A model generated the notes under the pieces. That model searched no databases, was not told the DNA's origin, and was given only the letters and a program-made list of their open reading frames with translations. Position numbers and translations under genes: made by a program. Positions 9,679 through 17,377 of a stretch of DNA of 50,543 nucleotides are shown here, piece by piece; positions within the stretch are counted from its first letter, which is position 1; each line of letters starts with the position of its first letter. This DNA comes from Nostocales cyanobacterium LEGE 12452 (lineage in GTDB: Bacteria > Cyanobacteriota > Cyanobacteriia > Cyanobacteriales > Nostocaceae), in the NCBI GenBank assembly GCA_015206945.1, contig JADEXV010000022.1, positions 1 to 50,543 of the forward strand, written 5' to 3'.

Positions 9679-9927
9679 ATGATCATTTCTGATCTGAACT
9701 ACTTGGAAAATACCTCTGAAGAAATTATTGGTGGTACTTATAAATTCATCAAGTATGTACCCAAGCCCAAGCCCAAAAAATTCAGCAGCGAAGCACAAGC
9801 AGATGCAGATGCTTCAGCATCTGGCGGCACCAACAATGTAGCTTATACTATTACTAACGCTACCGTTACTCCTAATAGTGCTACTGCTTCGTCAACAAGC
9901 TATGCTGCTACTTCCGGCACAAAGTAG
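9679..9927 (+). CDS. Double-glycine leader peptide, Ser/Thr-rich core
   Basis: 82 aa. Residues 1-19 (ISDLNYLENTSEEIIGG at 3-19) fit the double-glycine leader consensus read by C39 peptidases, with cleavage expected after Gly19. The 63-residue core begins with a basic Lys/Pro segment (KYVPKPKPKK), continues with an Ala/Asp/Ser stretch and ends in a Ser/Thr-rich tail. It contains 19 Ser or Thr, no Cys and no Trp. The exporter at 3456 is the obvious processing and export machine. AGGAG lies a few bases before the ATG, a strong promoter lies upstream and a strong terminator downstream, so it can be expressed alone. The function of the mature peptide is unknown. The neighbouring GT41 gene makes O-glycosylation an attractive but untested idea. 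Confidence 0.82.
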   Translation: MIISDLNYLENTSEEIIGGTYKFIKYVPKPKPKKFSSEAQADADASASGGTNNVAYTITNATVTPNSATASSTSYAATSGTK

Positions 9928-9950
9928 TAACAAGTAGTAATTAATAATTA

Positions 9951-9991
9951 AACTCTACTTACAAAAAGTATTAACTTCTGCAAGTAGAGTT
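9951..9991 (+). other. Hairpin after the peptide gene
   Basis: AACTCTACTT (9951-9960) and AAGTAGAGTT (9982-9991) are perfect 10-bp inverted repeats around a 21-base loop, 24 bases after the stop codon. With no T-run it is more likely a 3' stabilising structure or protein site than the terminator itself. Confidence 0.5.
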
Positions 9992-10020
9992 AGGCTCGAA
10001 AGCTTAGTATATTGATAAAT

Positions 10021-10057
10021 GCCGAAGGCTCTTTGCTCATTTGAGCCTTCGGCTTTT
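10021..10057 (+). terminator. Strong intrinsic terminator
   Basis: GCCGAAGGCTC and GAGCCTTCGGC form a perfect 11-bp GC-rich stem with an 11-base loop, directly followed by TTTT. It ends the transcript of the 82-aa peptide and separates it from the glycosyltransferase gene. Confidence 0.9.
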
Positions 10058-10467
10058 ACCAAAAATACATCTTTTGGTATTAAAAAAATGTCTCTGCAAT
10101 AAAATTTTACAACTTACCACATTTAATCCTCAACCCAGTTTGCAGTCTGTATTGTTTGCCCGCCCTGAATTAAAACTCTGGGCTAATAGTCATAAGAGGA
10201 AGATTTTACCAAAGCCTTAAGCTTCTCGTAGACCCCAGAAAGGTAGAGAAGAGTAAAATTCCTGTTAGTTAAGTTTAAGAAGTAACCAAGCAGACATGAT
10301 ATCAATCGATATCAGTTATAAGTTTCAAAAGCTTGAGTTCCTTGCAGATATAGGAACAAACGACATTTTAAATAAAAAAGATTGTATTTATAGCCCATAA
10401 ATAAAAGGATATAAGCTCCTGAGTTTATTTATGGGGATTGTTAATTCTGAATTTGGAGCAAAGCGAC
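10058..10467. other. Leader region of the GT41 gene
   Basis: About 410 noncoding bases between the terminator and the glycosyltransferase start. A nested inverted repeat is visible around 10202-10260 (CTTCTC/GAGAAG within TTTTAC/GTAAAA). A palindrome lies at 10297-10314. The last 90 bases are AT-rich and may contain the promoter, but no convincing -35/-10 pair was identified. Confidence 0.4.
10297..10314. promoter_or_regulatory. Palindrome TGATATC-N4-GATATCA
   Basis: A perfect 7-bp inverted repeat with a 4-base spacer, about 155 bases before the GT41 start. Size and symmetry fit a dimeric regulator site. No regulator is known for it, and it could be chance in AT-rich DNA. Confidence 0.35.
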
Positions 10468-13400
10468 GTGACCACAATTCCTGATGCTCTCCAACTCGCA
10501 AGTCAATATCACCAAACCAAGCGCTTCACCCAAGCCGAAGAGATCTATCGTCAAATTATAGACTTAGATCCCCAGCAATCAGAGGCATTATATGGATTAG
10601 GTCTGCTGGCGCAGCAACGGGAACAATATCAGAATGCAGAACAATTTTTTCAAGCAGCCTTGCAATTACAACCTGAAGCAGGGTCAATACATAACAGTTT
10701 GGGGTTTGCTCTGCAACAACAGGGTAAACTAGAAGAAGCGATCGCCTGTTATGAAAAAGCATTAGAAATTCTTCCTGAGAGCATAGAAGTACAAATTAAT
10801 ATCAGTAATATTTTTCACATTCAAGGTAAGCTGTCACCAGAAGAACAAATCTATTACGCAGAGTTGAATGAGCAGTTTGCTTTAGCTAGGCAACAGGCAG
10901 GTGATTTCAAGATCGCAGAATTATATTATCGCCAAGCTATTGCATTGCAGCCAGATTTGGTATCATCTCATACTAATTTAGGAGAAGTACTCCAAAAACA
11001 AGGGCGATTCAATGATGCCATCGATTCTTACCAACAAGCACTAAAAATTAAACCAGACTATCATTACGTCTATCACAACTTAGGGTATCTTTTCCAGGAA
11101 AAAGGAAAATTTGCAGAAGCAATAGAAGCTTATGAAAAAACTTTAAGCATTCAACCTGATTTTGCAATCACCTATAACAACTTGGGAAATATTCTCAGGG
11201 CACAAAATAAATTTGATGCTGCTATAGAATCCTATCAAAAAGCGATTAAAATTCGACCTGATATTGATTACATATATTCCAACTTGGGAACAGCATTGAG
11301 AGATGATAACCAAATAGAAGCGGCAATTCAGGCATTTGAGCAAGCAGTCAAACTCACACCAAACTATGATATGGCTAAATTTGGTGCTTGTATGAGCCAA
11401 CTACCAGTTATCTATTCTAATGTTGATGAAATTGCATTCAGACGAAATCAGTATCAACAGTATTTGCAAGATTTAGCTAAATATTATGAATTAACTAATC
11501 AGGAAGAACGGGCCAAAGCATCTGAGGCTGTGGGAGCATTTCAACCTTTTTATTTGACATATCAAGGTTTAAATGACCGAGATTTACAGCGAACTTATGG
11601 AGAAATAATTTTCCAGATTATGTCGAGTCGGTATCCCCAAGATTGCCAGCCGCTTGTTCTGCCAACTTTAGATAAAAATCAAAAGGTTCGTATTGGTATT
11701 GTTTCTGGGTTTTTATCTAGTCATTCTAATTGGAAAATCCCGATTAAAGGTTGGGTAGAAAATATAGATCGAAGCGAGTTTGAATTATTTGGTTATTACA
11801 CCGGAGACAAAACAGATTACTCAACAATAAGTGCCACCAAGGCTTTTGATAAATTTGTCCAAGGTGTTCGCTCAACTGAACAATGGTGTGAGGTAATCAC
11901 AAAAGATAAATTACATATCCTGATTTTCCCAGAATTTGGGATGGACCCAATGGCCCTCAAACTGGGTTGTCTGAGATTAGCGCCAATTCAAATGACATCT
12001 TGGGGACACCCTGAGACTAGTGGACTCCCAACAATTGACTATTACTTGAGCAGTGACTTGATGGAACCAGAAAATGCTCAAGAACATTATACAGAAAAAT
12101 TAGTTAGATTACCTAATCTATCTATTCATTACATACCTTTAGCAATTCCACCCGAAGAAATTAAGAAACCAGATATAGGTTTAAAAGAAGACGATATTTT
12201 CTTCTGGTGTTGTCAGTCATTATATAAATATTTGCCCAATCATGATGATGTTTTCCCCTCTATTGCTAAAGAGTTAATAAATTCTAAGTTTGTGTTTATT
12301 AAAAGCAAAAGTGAAGAAATAACAGAAAGATTTCGCCAGCGCTTAAATCATGCTTTTGCAGAATTAGGATTAGATTATCAAAATCACTGTTTGTTTTTGT
12401 CTTTCCTCAATGATAGGAAGTTTGCGGGGACTACAGCTTTAGCAGATGTCTTCTTAGATAGTATTGGTTGGTCTGGATGTAACTCCACGCTCGAATCGAT
12501 TGCTCATAATATTCCGGTTGTCACTTTACCTGGAGAACTGATGCGATCGCGCCATTCTCTAGCAATTTTGCAGATGATGGGTATAGAAGAGACGATCGCT
12601 TCCAATAAATCAGAATACGTCCAAATCGCCATCCGTCTGGGGAAAGATGCTCAATATCGGCAATATATTTCTCAGCAAGTTGCAGAAAATAAACATAAAT
12701 TATATGGCGATTTAAAGCCAGTCAGAGCGCTAGAAGATTTTATTTTGCAGCTGGTTAATAAACCAAGACAATTTAACGTTCAAGAAGTTGCTGAACTGTT
12801 TCAACTTGCACTTCAAGATCATCGAGCTAATCGCCTAGACACAGCCGAACAGCTATATCGTCAGGTGATAGAAAAACAGCCAGACTATTCAGAAGCATTA
12901 TACGGTTTAGGGATGCTGGCACAGCAGAAAGGTGAGTTGCAGGAAGCTCAGAAGCATTTGAGTGCAGCTTCGCAAGTTCAGCCTAACTCCGTGAAAATTT
13001 GGTTTAGTTTAGGCAATTTGCTCCAAGGTCAAGGACAGTTACCAGAAGCTGAAGCTGCTTACCGAAAAGCGATTGCGTTGCGACCAGATGCAGGGACAAT
13101 TTACAACAATTTGGGCTACACCTTGCAACAACAAGATAAGTGGGAGGATGCGATCGCATCTTATCAAAAAGCTCTGGAATTTCAGCCCAACTGCATAGAA
13201 GCTGAAATCAATTTAGCGAATGCGCTGTTTGCTAAAGGGAAGCTTTCACTAGAGAAACAAGCCTATTACGCAGAATTGAATTATCAGATGGGTATTGCCC
13301 ACCAAGAAGCAGCTGATTGGCAAACTGCTGTTGTTTATTATAGAACTGCGATCGCAATACAGCCTGATTTGGTAGATGCCCATTATAACTTGGGGGTGGC

Positions 13401-13560
13401 ACTGCAAGAACAAGGAGAGCTAGAAGAAGCGATCGCATCTTATCAAAAAGCTTTGGAGTTCAATCCCCAACACCAGGAAGCCAACATCAAATTAGGAGAG
13501 ATTTACCAAAACCAGCAACAAAAAGTTACACAATTGGACTCACTAAAAGTTTCAAGCTAA
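10468..13560 (+). CDS. TPR protein with GT41 (OGT/SPINDLY-like) domain
   Basis: 1030 aa from a GTG start at 10468, chosen because GGAG lies nine bases upstream and the N-terminus then aligns with the sister TPR proteins. A TTG ten codons earlier has no such site. Residues about 5-330 are TPR repeats. A GT41-type region (about 405-760) follows, with KVRIGIVSGFLSSHSNWK, SWGHPETSGLPTIDYYLSSD and SGCNSTLESIAHNIPVVTLPGE, the signatures of O-GlcNAc-transferase-like and HMW1C-like protein glycosyltransferases. A second TPR block (about 770-1025) closes the protein. Family members transfer a sugar from a nucleotide donor to Ser/Thr or Asn of proteins in the cytoplasm. It precedes the Nif11 precursor by 72 bases, so the two may be cotranscribed. 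Confidence 0.88.
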   Translation: MTTIPDALQLASQYHQTKRFTQAEEIYRQIIDLDPQQSEALYGLGLLAQQREQYQNAEQFFQAALQLQPEAGSIHNSLGFALQQQGKLEEAIACYEKALEILPESIEVQINISNIFHIQGKLSPEEQIYYAELNEQFALARQQAGDFKIAELYYRQAIALQPDLVSSHTNLGEVLQKQGRFNDAIDSYQQALKIKPDYHYVYHNLGYLFQEKGKFAEAIEAYEKTLSIQPDFAITYNNLGNILRAQNKFDAAIESYQKAIKIRPDIDYIYSNLGTALRDDNQIEAAIQAFEQAVKLTPNYDMAKFGACMSQLPVIYSNVDEIAFRRNQYQQYLQDLAKYYELTNQEERAKASEAVGAFQPFYLTYQGLNDRDLQRTYGEIIFQIMSSRYPQDCQPLVLPTLDKNQKVRIGIVSGFLSSHSNWKIPIKGWVENIDRSEFELFGYYTGDKTDYSTISATKAFDKFVQGVRSTEQWCEVITKDKLHILIFPEFGMDPMALKLGCLRLAPIQMTSWGHPETSGLPTIDYYLSSDLMEPENAQEHYTEKLVRLPNLSIHYIPLAIPPEEIKKPDIGLKEDDIFFWCCQSLYKYLPNHDDVFPSIAKELINSKFVFIKSKSEEITERFRQRLNHAFAELGLDYQNHCLFLSFLNDRKFAGTTALADVFLDSIGWSGCNSTLESIAHNIPVVTLPGELMRSRHSLAILQMMGIEETIASNKSEYVQIAIRLGKDAQYRQYISQQVAENKHKLYGDLKPVRALEDFILQLVNKPRQFNVQEVAELFQLALQDHRANRLDTAEQLYRQVIEKQPDYSEALYGLGMLAQQKGELQEAQKHLSAASQVQPNSVKIWFSLGNLLQGQGQLPEAEAAYRKAIALRPDAGTIYNNLGYTLQQQDKWEDAIASYQKALEFQPNCIEAEINLANALFAKGKLSLEKQAYYAELNYQMGIAHQEAADWQTAVVYYRTAIAIQPDLVDAHYNLGVALQEQGELEEAIASYQKALEFNPQHQEANIKLGEIYQNQQQKVTQLDSLKVSS

Positions 13561-13632
13561 ACGGGTTATTTCACGCGATCGTCAATTACCATCAATCTAA
13601 ACTTCAACTTTCGAATTAAGGGGGTAAAATTT

Positions 13633-14097
13633 ATGTCATTAACAATTTTTGAGAAAGTTAAAAACTTCCTGGTCAGACTAGTCAAAGACGAAGCTTTTTA
13701 CACTCAATTGATGAGTGATAAGATTGAGGAAGTGATAAGAGTCATGGAAGAAAGTGGCTATAATTTTTCTAAAGAAGAATTTGAAACAGCCTCCATTAAA
13801 ATCTTGGAATTAAAAGAACGAGGTCAGTTTGATGACCTCAGTGAAGAAGAATTAGTAGGAGCATTTGGCGGGCTTATAAGTATCAATCAACCGGTCATTA
13901 ACCCACCATTAATCACTCAGCCCAAATTACGTGATGTTGTACTTTCACCTCCCGAAAACTTTGGAAAACCACCAATTAAACCAATTAAATGGATTCCTAG
14001 ACCACTTCCAAAGCCATGGCCGCTTCCTTGTCAAGCAATAGATCCACCTGTACAAGCGATATATGGAGTCGTTGTTAGTTCAACAGAGGTACACTAA
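13633..14097 (+). CDS. Nif11-type leader RiPP precursor with YG motif
   Basis: 154 aa. Residues 1-80 have the Nif11-leader pattern: an N-terminal helix (VKNFLVRLVKDEAF), a middle SGYNFSKEEF segment, and DDLSEEELVGAFGG ending at Gly80, the predicted C39 cleavage point. The 74-residue core is strikingly Pro-rich (IPRPLPKPWPLP near 121-132), has one Cys (133), two Trp, and carries Ile143-Tyr144-Gly145. X-Tyr-Gly is the site cut by splicease radical SAM enzymes, which excise tyramine and leave residue X as an alpha-keto-beta-amino acid; here X would be Ile. The radical SAM gene starts 67 bases downstream. A GGGGG-rich ribosome site precedes the ATG. Leader and maturase pairing are clear; the exact modification is inferred. 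Confidence 0.87.
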   Translation: MSLTIFEKVKNFLVRLVKDEAFYTQLMSDKIEEVIRVMEESGYNFSKEEFETASIKILELKERGQFDDLSEEELVGAFGGLISINQPVINPPLITQPKLRDVVLSPPENFGKPPIKPIKWIPRPLPKPWPLPCQAIDPPVQAIYGVVVSSTEVH

Positions 14098-14103
14098 CCC
14101 GAT

Positions 14104-14138
14104 AAAACGACGAAAAAATAGAATGCGTTCGTTTATTT
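14104..14138 (+). terminator. Possible attenuator between precursor and maturase
   Basis: AAACGACG and CGTTCGTTT can pair with one bulged base, followed by the T-rich ATTTTG. Weak hairpins at this spot commonly make a RiPP precursor more abundant than its maturase. The stem is short, so this is tentative. Confidence 0.3.
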
Positions 14139-14164
14139 TGAGGGTTGAGATTGAGAGTTAACCT

Positions 14165-15427
14165 ATGACATATCACCGCAAAAGCTACGCAGTTTGGGAA
14201 ATTACCTTAAAGTGCAATCTAGCTTGTAGTCACTGTGGTTCCCGTGCAGGACATGAACGCGCCAACGAACTTTCCCCGGAGGAAGCTTTGGATCTCGTCA
14301 AGCAGATGGCAGAAGTTGGAATTAAAGAAGTTACTCTCATTGGTGGTGAAGCATTTCTGCGTCCAGACTGGCTGGAAATTGCCAAAGCTATCAACGAGGC
14401 GGGAATGTTATGTGGTATGACTACAGGCGGCTATGGCATTTCGTTAGAAACCGCCCAAAAAATGAAGTCAGCGGGAATTAGTACCGTCTCTGTTTCTATT
14501 GATGGCTTGGAAGCAACTCATGACCGCCTGCGGGGAAAGAAAGGCTCTTGGAAATATGCATTTAAGACCATGAGTCATCTGCGAGAAGTAGGTATTTATT
14601 TTGGTTGCAACACCCAAATTAACCGCCTGTCAGCGCCAGAGTTTCCGTGCATTTATGAGCGCATTCGTGATGCCGGCGCTCGTGCTTGGCAAGTTCAGCT
14701 AACTGTACCAATGGGAAATGCAGCCGATAACGCAGATATCCTCCTCCAACCCCATGAACTGTTAGATATCTACCCTATGCTTGCCCGTGTGGCGCGTCGT
14801 GCTTACCAAGAAGGTGTGCAACTTCAGGCGGGAAATAACATTGGTTACTACGGCCCTTATGAACGACTGTTGCGGGGACGAGGAAAGGAACATGAATTCT
14901 CATTTTGGCAAGGTTGTGGTGCAGGACTCTCCACATTGGGAATTGAAGCTGACGGAGCGATTAAAGGTTGTCCCTCACTGCCGACTACTGCCTATACAGG
15001 TGGTAACATTCGAGAACAGACCTTGCATGATATTATCGAAGGTGCAGAAGAACTACGCTTCAATCTAGGAGCAGGAACACCTGAAGGTACAAAACACCTG
15101 TGGGGTTTCTGTAAAACCTGCGAATATGCTGAACTTTGTCGTGGGGGTTGTAGTTGGACAGCCCATGTTTTCTTTAATAAGAGAGGTAATAATCCTTACT
15201 GTCATCATCGCGCTCTTGTTCATGCCAAACAAGGTATGAGAGAGCGTGTAGTTCCCAAAGTAAAGGCGCAAGGATTGCCATTTGATAATGGCGAATTTGA
15301 GCTAATTGTCGAGCCTACAGATACTTTATTGCCAGCAAACGACCGATTACACTTTACTGCTGACAGCATTCAGTGGTCGGAAAGTTGGCAACAAGAACCC
15401 GAATTTTCTTACTCTTTAGTGAGATAA
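14165..15427 (+). CDS. Radical SAM/SPASM peptide maturase, splicease-like
   Basis: 420 aa. The radical SAM cluster motif is Cys17-X3-Cys21-X2-Cys24 (KCNLACSHC), followed by GGEAFLRPDW and SVSIDGLEATHDRLRG, typical of the TIM-barrel core. The C-terminus is a full SPASM domain with Cys251, 269, 316, 319, 325, 329 and 346, enough for two auxiliary iron-sulfur clusters. Its place right after a Nif11-leader precursor containing X-Tyr-Gly suggests the PlpX-like group (nif11-class maturases), which remove a tyramine unit from the backbone. Other Nif11-linked radical SAM enzymes are epimerases, so the chemistry is inferred from context and motif. It is followed after six bases by a 56-aa ORF. Confidence 0.88.
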   Translation: MTYHRKSYAVWEITLKCNLACSHCGSRAGHERANELSPEEALDLVKQMAEVGIKEVTLIGGEAFLRPDWLEIAKAINEAGMLCGMTTGGYGISLETAQKMKSAGISTVSVSIDGLEATHDRLRGKKGSWKYAFKTMSHLREVGIYFGCNTQINRLSAPEFPCIYERIRDAGARAWQVQLTVPMGNAADNADILLQPHELLDIYPMLARVARRAYQEGVQLQAGNNIGYYGPYERLLRGRGKEHEFSFWQGCGAGLSTLGIEADGAIKGCPSLPTTAYTGGNIREQTLHDIIEGAEELRFNLGAGTPEGTKHLWGFCKTCEYAELCRGGCSWTAHVFFNKRGNNPYCHHRALVHAKQGMRERVVPKVKAQGLPFDNGEFELIVEPTDTLLPANDRLHFTADSIQWSESWQQEPEFSYSLVR

Positions 15428-15433
15428 TAAATC

Positions 15434-15604
15434 ATGGCAGAAAATTCCGAAATTAACACAATTTCAGAGAAAAAAACTGACCTTGAGTCATCACCATCTC
15501 AAGAATTAGAGAAAATCCCACTACTTCCACGTTCTGCTTGGAATAGTCAATTAAGCTATTTCAAAGTGCTGTTAAAAGTAAAGCAAATCCTGGATAAAAG
15601 CTGA
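15434..15604 (+). CDS. 56-aa partner protein of the maturase
   Basis: A short ORF begins six bases after the maturase stop, an operon-tight spacing. The protein has an acidic, Ser/Glu/Lys-rich, probably disordered first half. Its second half contains LLPRSAWNSQLSYFKVLLKV, likely a helix. Published spliceases need a small accessory protein (PlpY) encoded beside the maturase; this ORF is in the right place, though at 56 aa it is short and I cannot confirm homology. It could bind the Nif11 leader or stabilise the maturase. Confidence 0.62.
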   Translation: MAENSEINTISEKKTDLESSPSQELEKIPLLPRSAWNSQLSYFKVLLKVKQILDKS

Positions 15605-15712
15605 CAGGTTCATTGGGGATATCGAGAGATTTAGCTCGTAAATTAGGAGAGAATTACTCCCCGAATGTTTACGAGCAAATTTGTTAACTAACAAAATCAA
15701 CACAGGTTTTTT

Positions 15713-16993
15713 ATGGTATCAAGAGTAAGTCTAAGACTGACACCTCAAAAGTTACTTTCTTTCAATGGTAGAACTAATCTCAATAATAGGCCCGATCCCA
15801 AGCCCGATCCTAGTCCTAATTTTGTTACCGCTGAAGGGGATGCTACTTTTTCTAACTATAGTGAAAGTGCTGCAAGCATTTTAACTGCTACCCAGGCAGA
15901 TACATTAGTTAAAGGTGGCATAACTGCTGCAATTGCTGAGGCTCAAGCAAGTTTTGATCCAACTTTTTCATCACTTTTCACTAAGTCTGCTGTAGTTGGA
16001 TTAAGTGGTCAATTTGAAGGTACTTCCAACAGTGAAGCAAAGGTACTTGCTAGTTTTGCGGTTGGTCGTAATGAAAGCTTCTCTTTTGATTTTTCAGCAG
16101 ATTTAAAATTGGCAGCTAAAGAAATTGAAAATTCTGACGTTGAATATAACAAAGCTCAGTCTACAACCACTTTTTTGGTATTAGATACTACAAATCCTAA
16201 CAGGGCCAGAGTTTTAGATTATTTTGGTATCCAGGGTAAATTAATCTCCTCCGATAAAATCGGGGATCTAACCTTTGGTCGTAGTAGCAATGTTAAGATT
16301 GACGATCGCAATAAAAGCTCCGATGTTGATGGTAACAATGGTAGTGACTTTCTCAATGGTAGTGCTGTTGGGACTTATGAACGGAATTTTAGGCGCAATA
16401 CTAACCTAACTATAGTCAAAATTAATACTACTTCTGTTGAATTGGCAGGAGATACTTTAATCAACAACCTGGGTAGAGATGTTATCTATGGCACGATTCG
16501 GAAGGATAATCTGACGGGAACCAACGGGGCAGACAAACTTTATGCCAGCTTAGGGGATGATAAGCTATCTGGAAAAAGAGGTAATGATGACCTCGACGCC
16601 GGCCAAGGTAATGATTTGCTAGATGGTGGCGATGGCAATGATACACTCTATGGCGGTAAAGGCAATGATACACTCTATGGTGGTAGTGGTAATGATGTCT
16701 TAGTTGGTGGTGAAGGTAATGACACATTTACTTTCAAACGTAGCGATACCTTGTTGAGAAAAGACTTCGATATCATTCAAGATTTTCAAGTTGGTGTTGA
16801 CAAGCTTGTATTAGATGGCTGGGGAAGTCAAGGTAATGTAATAGACACCAGCGATGGCGCTCTTCTCACCTTCAATTCTTTCTCTCTTGGTAATTCTTTG
16901 TCTATCGGTAATTCTTTGTCTATCGGTAATACTGCTCAACAAAGCATACTATTTTTAGAAGTGAGTGCCAGTCAGATCGCCCCGCTAATATAA
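15713..16993 (+). CDS. RTX (haemolysin-type calcium-binding) secreted protein
   Basis: 426 aa. An N-terminal Pro/Asp segment (RPDPKPDPSP) is followed by a Ser/Ala/Thr-rich domain of unknown fold (about 36-250). A block of RTX nonapeptides GGxGNDxLx follows (about 264-340), ending in a GNDTFTF unit and an RTX C-terminal module with DIIQDFQVGVDKLVLDG. RTX repeats bind calcium outside the cell, and such proteins leave through type I exporters using a C-terminal signal, with no N-terminal signal peptide; none is seen here. The local exporter has an active C39 domain, unlike usual RTX exporters, so the export route is uncertain. A duplicated SLSIGN near the C-terminus reflects an 18-base tandem repeat. 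It lies 108 bases after the 56-aa ORF. Confidence 0.85.
   Translation: MVSRVSLRLTPQKLLSFNGRTNLNNRPDPKPDPSPNFVTAEGDATFSNYSESAASILTATQADTLVKGGITAAIAEAQASFDPTFSSLFTKSAVVGLSGQFEGTSNSEAKVLASFAVGRNESFSFDFSADLKLAAKEIENSDVEYNKAQSTTTFLVLDTTNPNRARVLDYFGIQGKLISSDKIGDLTFGRSSNVKIDDRNKSSDVDGNNGSDFLNGSAVGTYERNFRRNTNLTIVKINTTSVELAGDTLINNLGRDVIYGTIRKDNLTGTNGADKLYASLGDDKLSGKRGNDDLDAGQGNDLLDGGDGNDTLYGGKGNDTLYGGSGNDVLVGGEGNDTFTFKRSDTLLRKDFDIIQDFQVGVDKLVLDGWGSQGNVIDTSDGALLTFNSFSLGNSLSIGNSLSIGNTAQQSILFLEVSASQIAPLI
16895..16930 (+). repeat. 18-base direct repeat in the RTX gene
   Basis: Two consecutive near-identical 18-base units (GGTAATTCTTTGTCTATC) encode the repeated GNSLSI, with a partial third unit on the left. 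In-frame slippage here changes the C-terminal module length by six residues per step. Confidence 0.7.
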
Positions 16994-17377
16994 TTTGCTT
17001 AAAGCTAATTGCTCGTTTCATTCACTAAGAGACTCTGATTTACAAGCATCTCAGTCAAAGCAATCGGGCGAGTAAAAAATCTGATTGCACAATAAAATGT
17101 CAATACCTTTTCTGGGAGAGGTTTTGTCAACAGCAACCCCTATGGTGTACGCACTGAAATTACTTGATTTGGTAATTTTTGATTACTAGCTTCAGGCTTA
17201 TTTCTCGCCCATACTGTTGACAAAATATCTCTTTTGTCTTATATAAATAGCCTTGTTTTCTTAACAGGTAAAAACAAGTAAAATATTTTATTGATAGTTA
17301 TCATCTATCTTCTAAAGCTATACTAATCTATAACAATCTAATATCAACTTAAATATAGTTATAGTTATAGATACTAC
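16994..17377. other. Intergenic region before the TPR glycosyltransferases
   Basis: 384 bases with no ORF of note. The last 100 bases are very AT-rich with short TATAGT iterations just before the next start codon and probably contain the promoter of the glycosylation operon. No specific site could be fixed and no strong terminator of the RTX gene is seen. Confidence 0.4.

Noticed and set aside
10431..10484. Short ATG ORF overlapping the start of the GT41 gene
   Set aside because: It ends after 17 codons in another frame. The GTG at 10468 with GGAG upstream explains the gene start better.
16480..16690. Additional X-Tyr-Gly motifs in the RTX protein as splicease targets
   Set aside because: IYG and LYGG are ordinary parts of RTX-type repeats, and the protein has no Nif11 leader.
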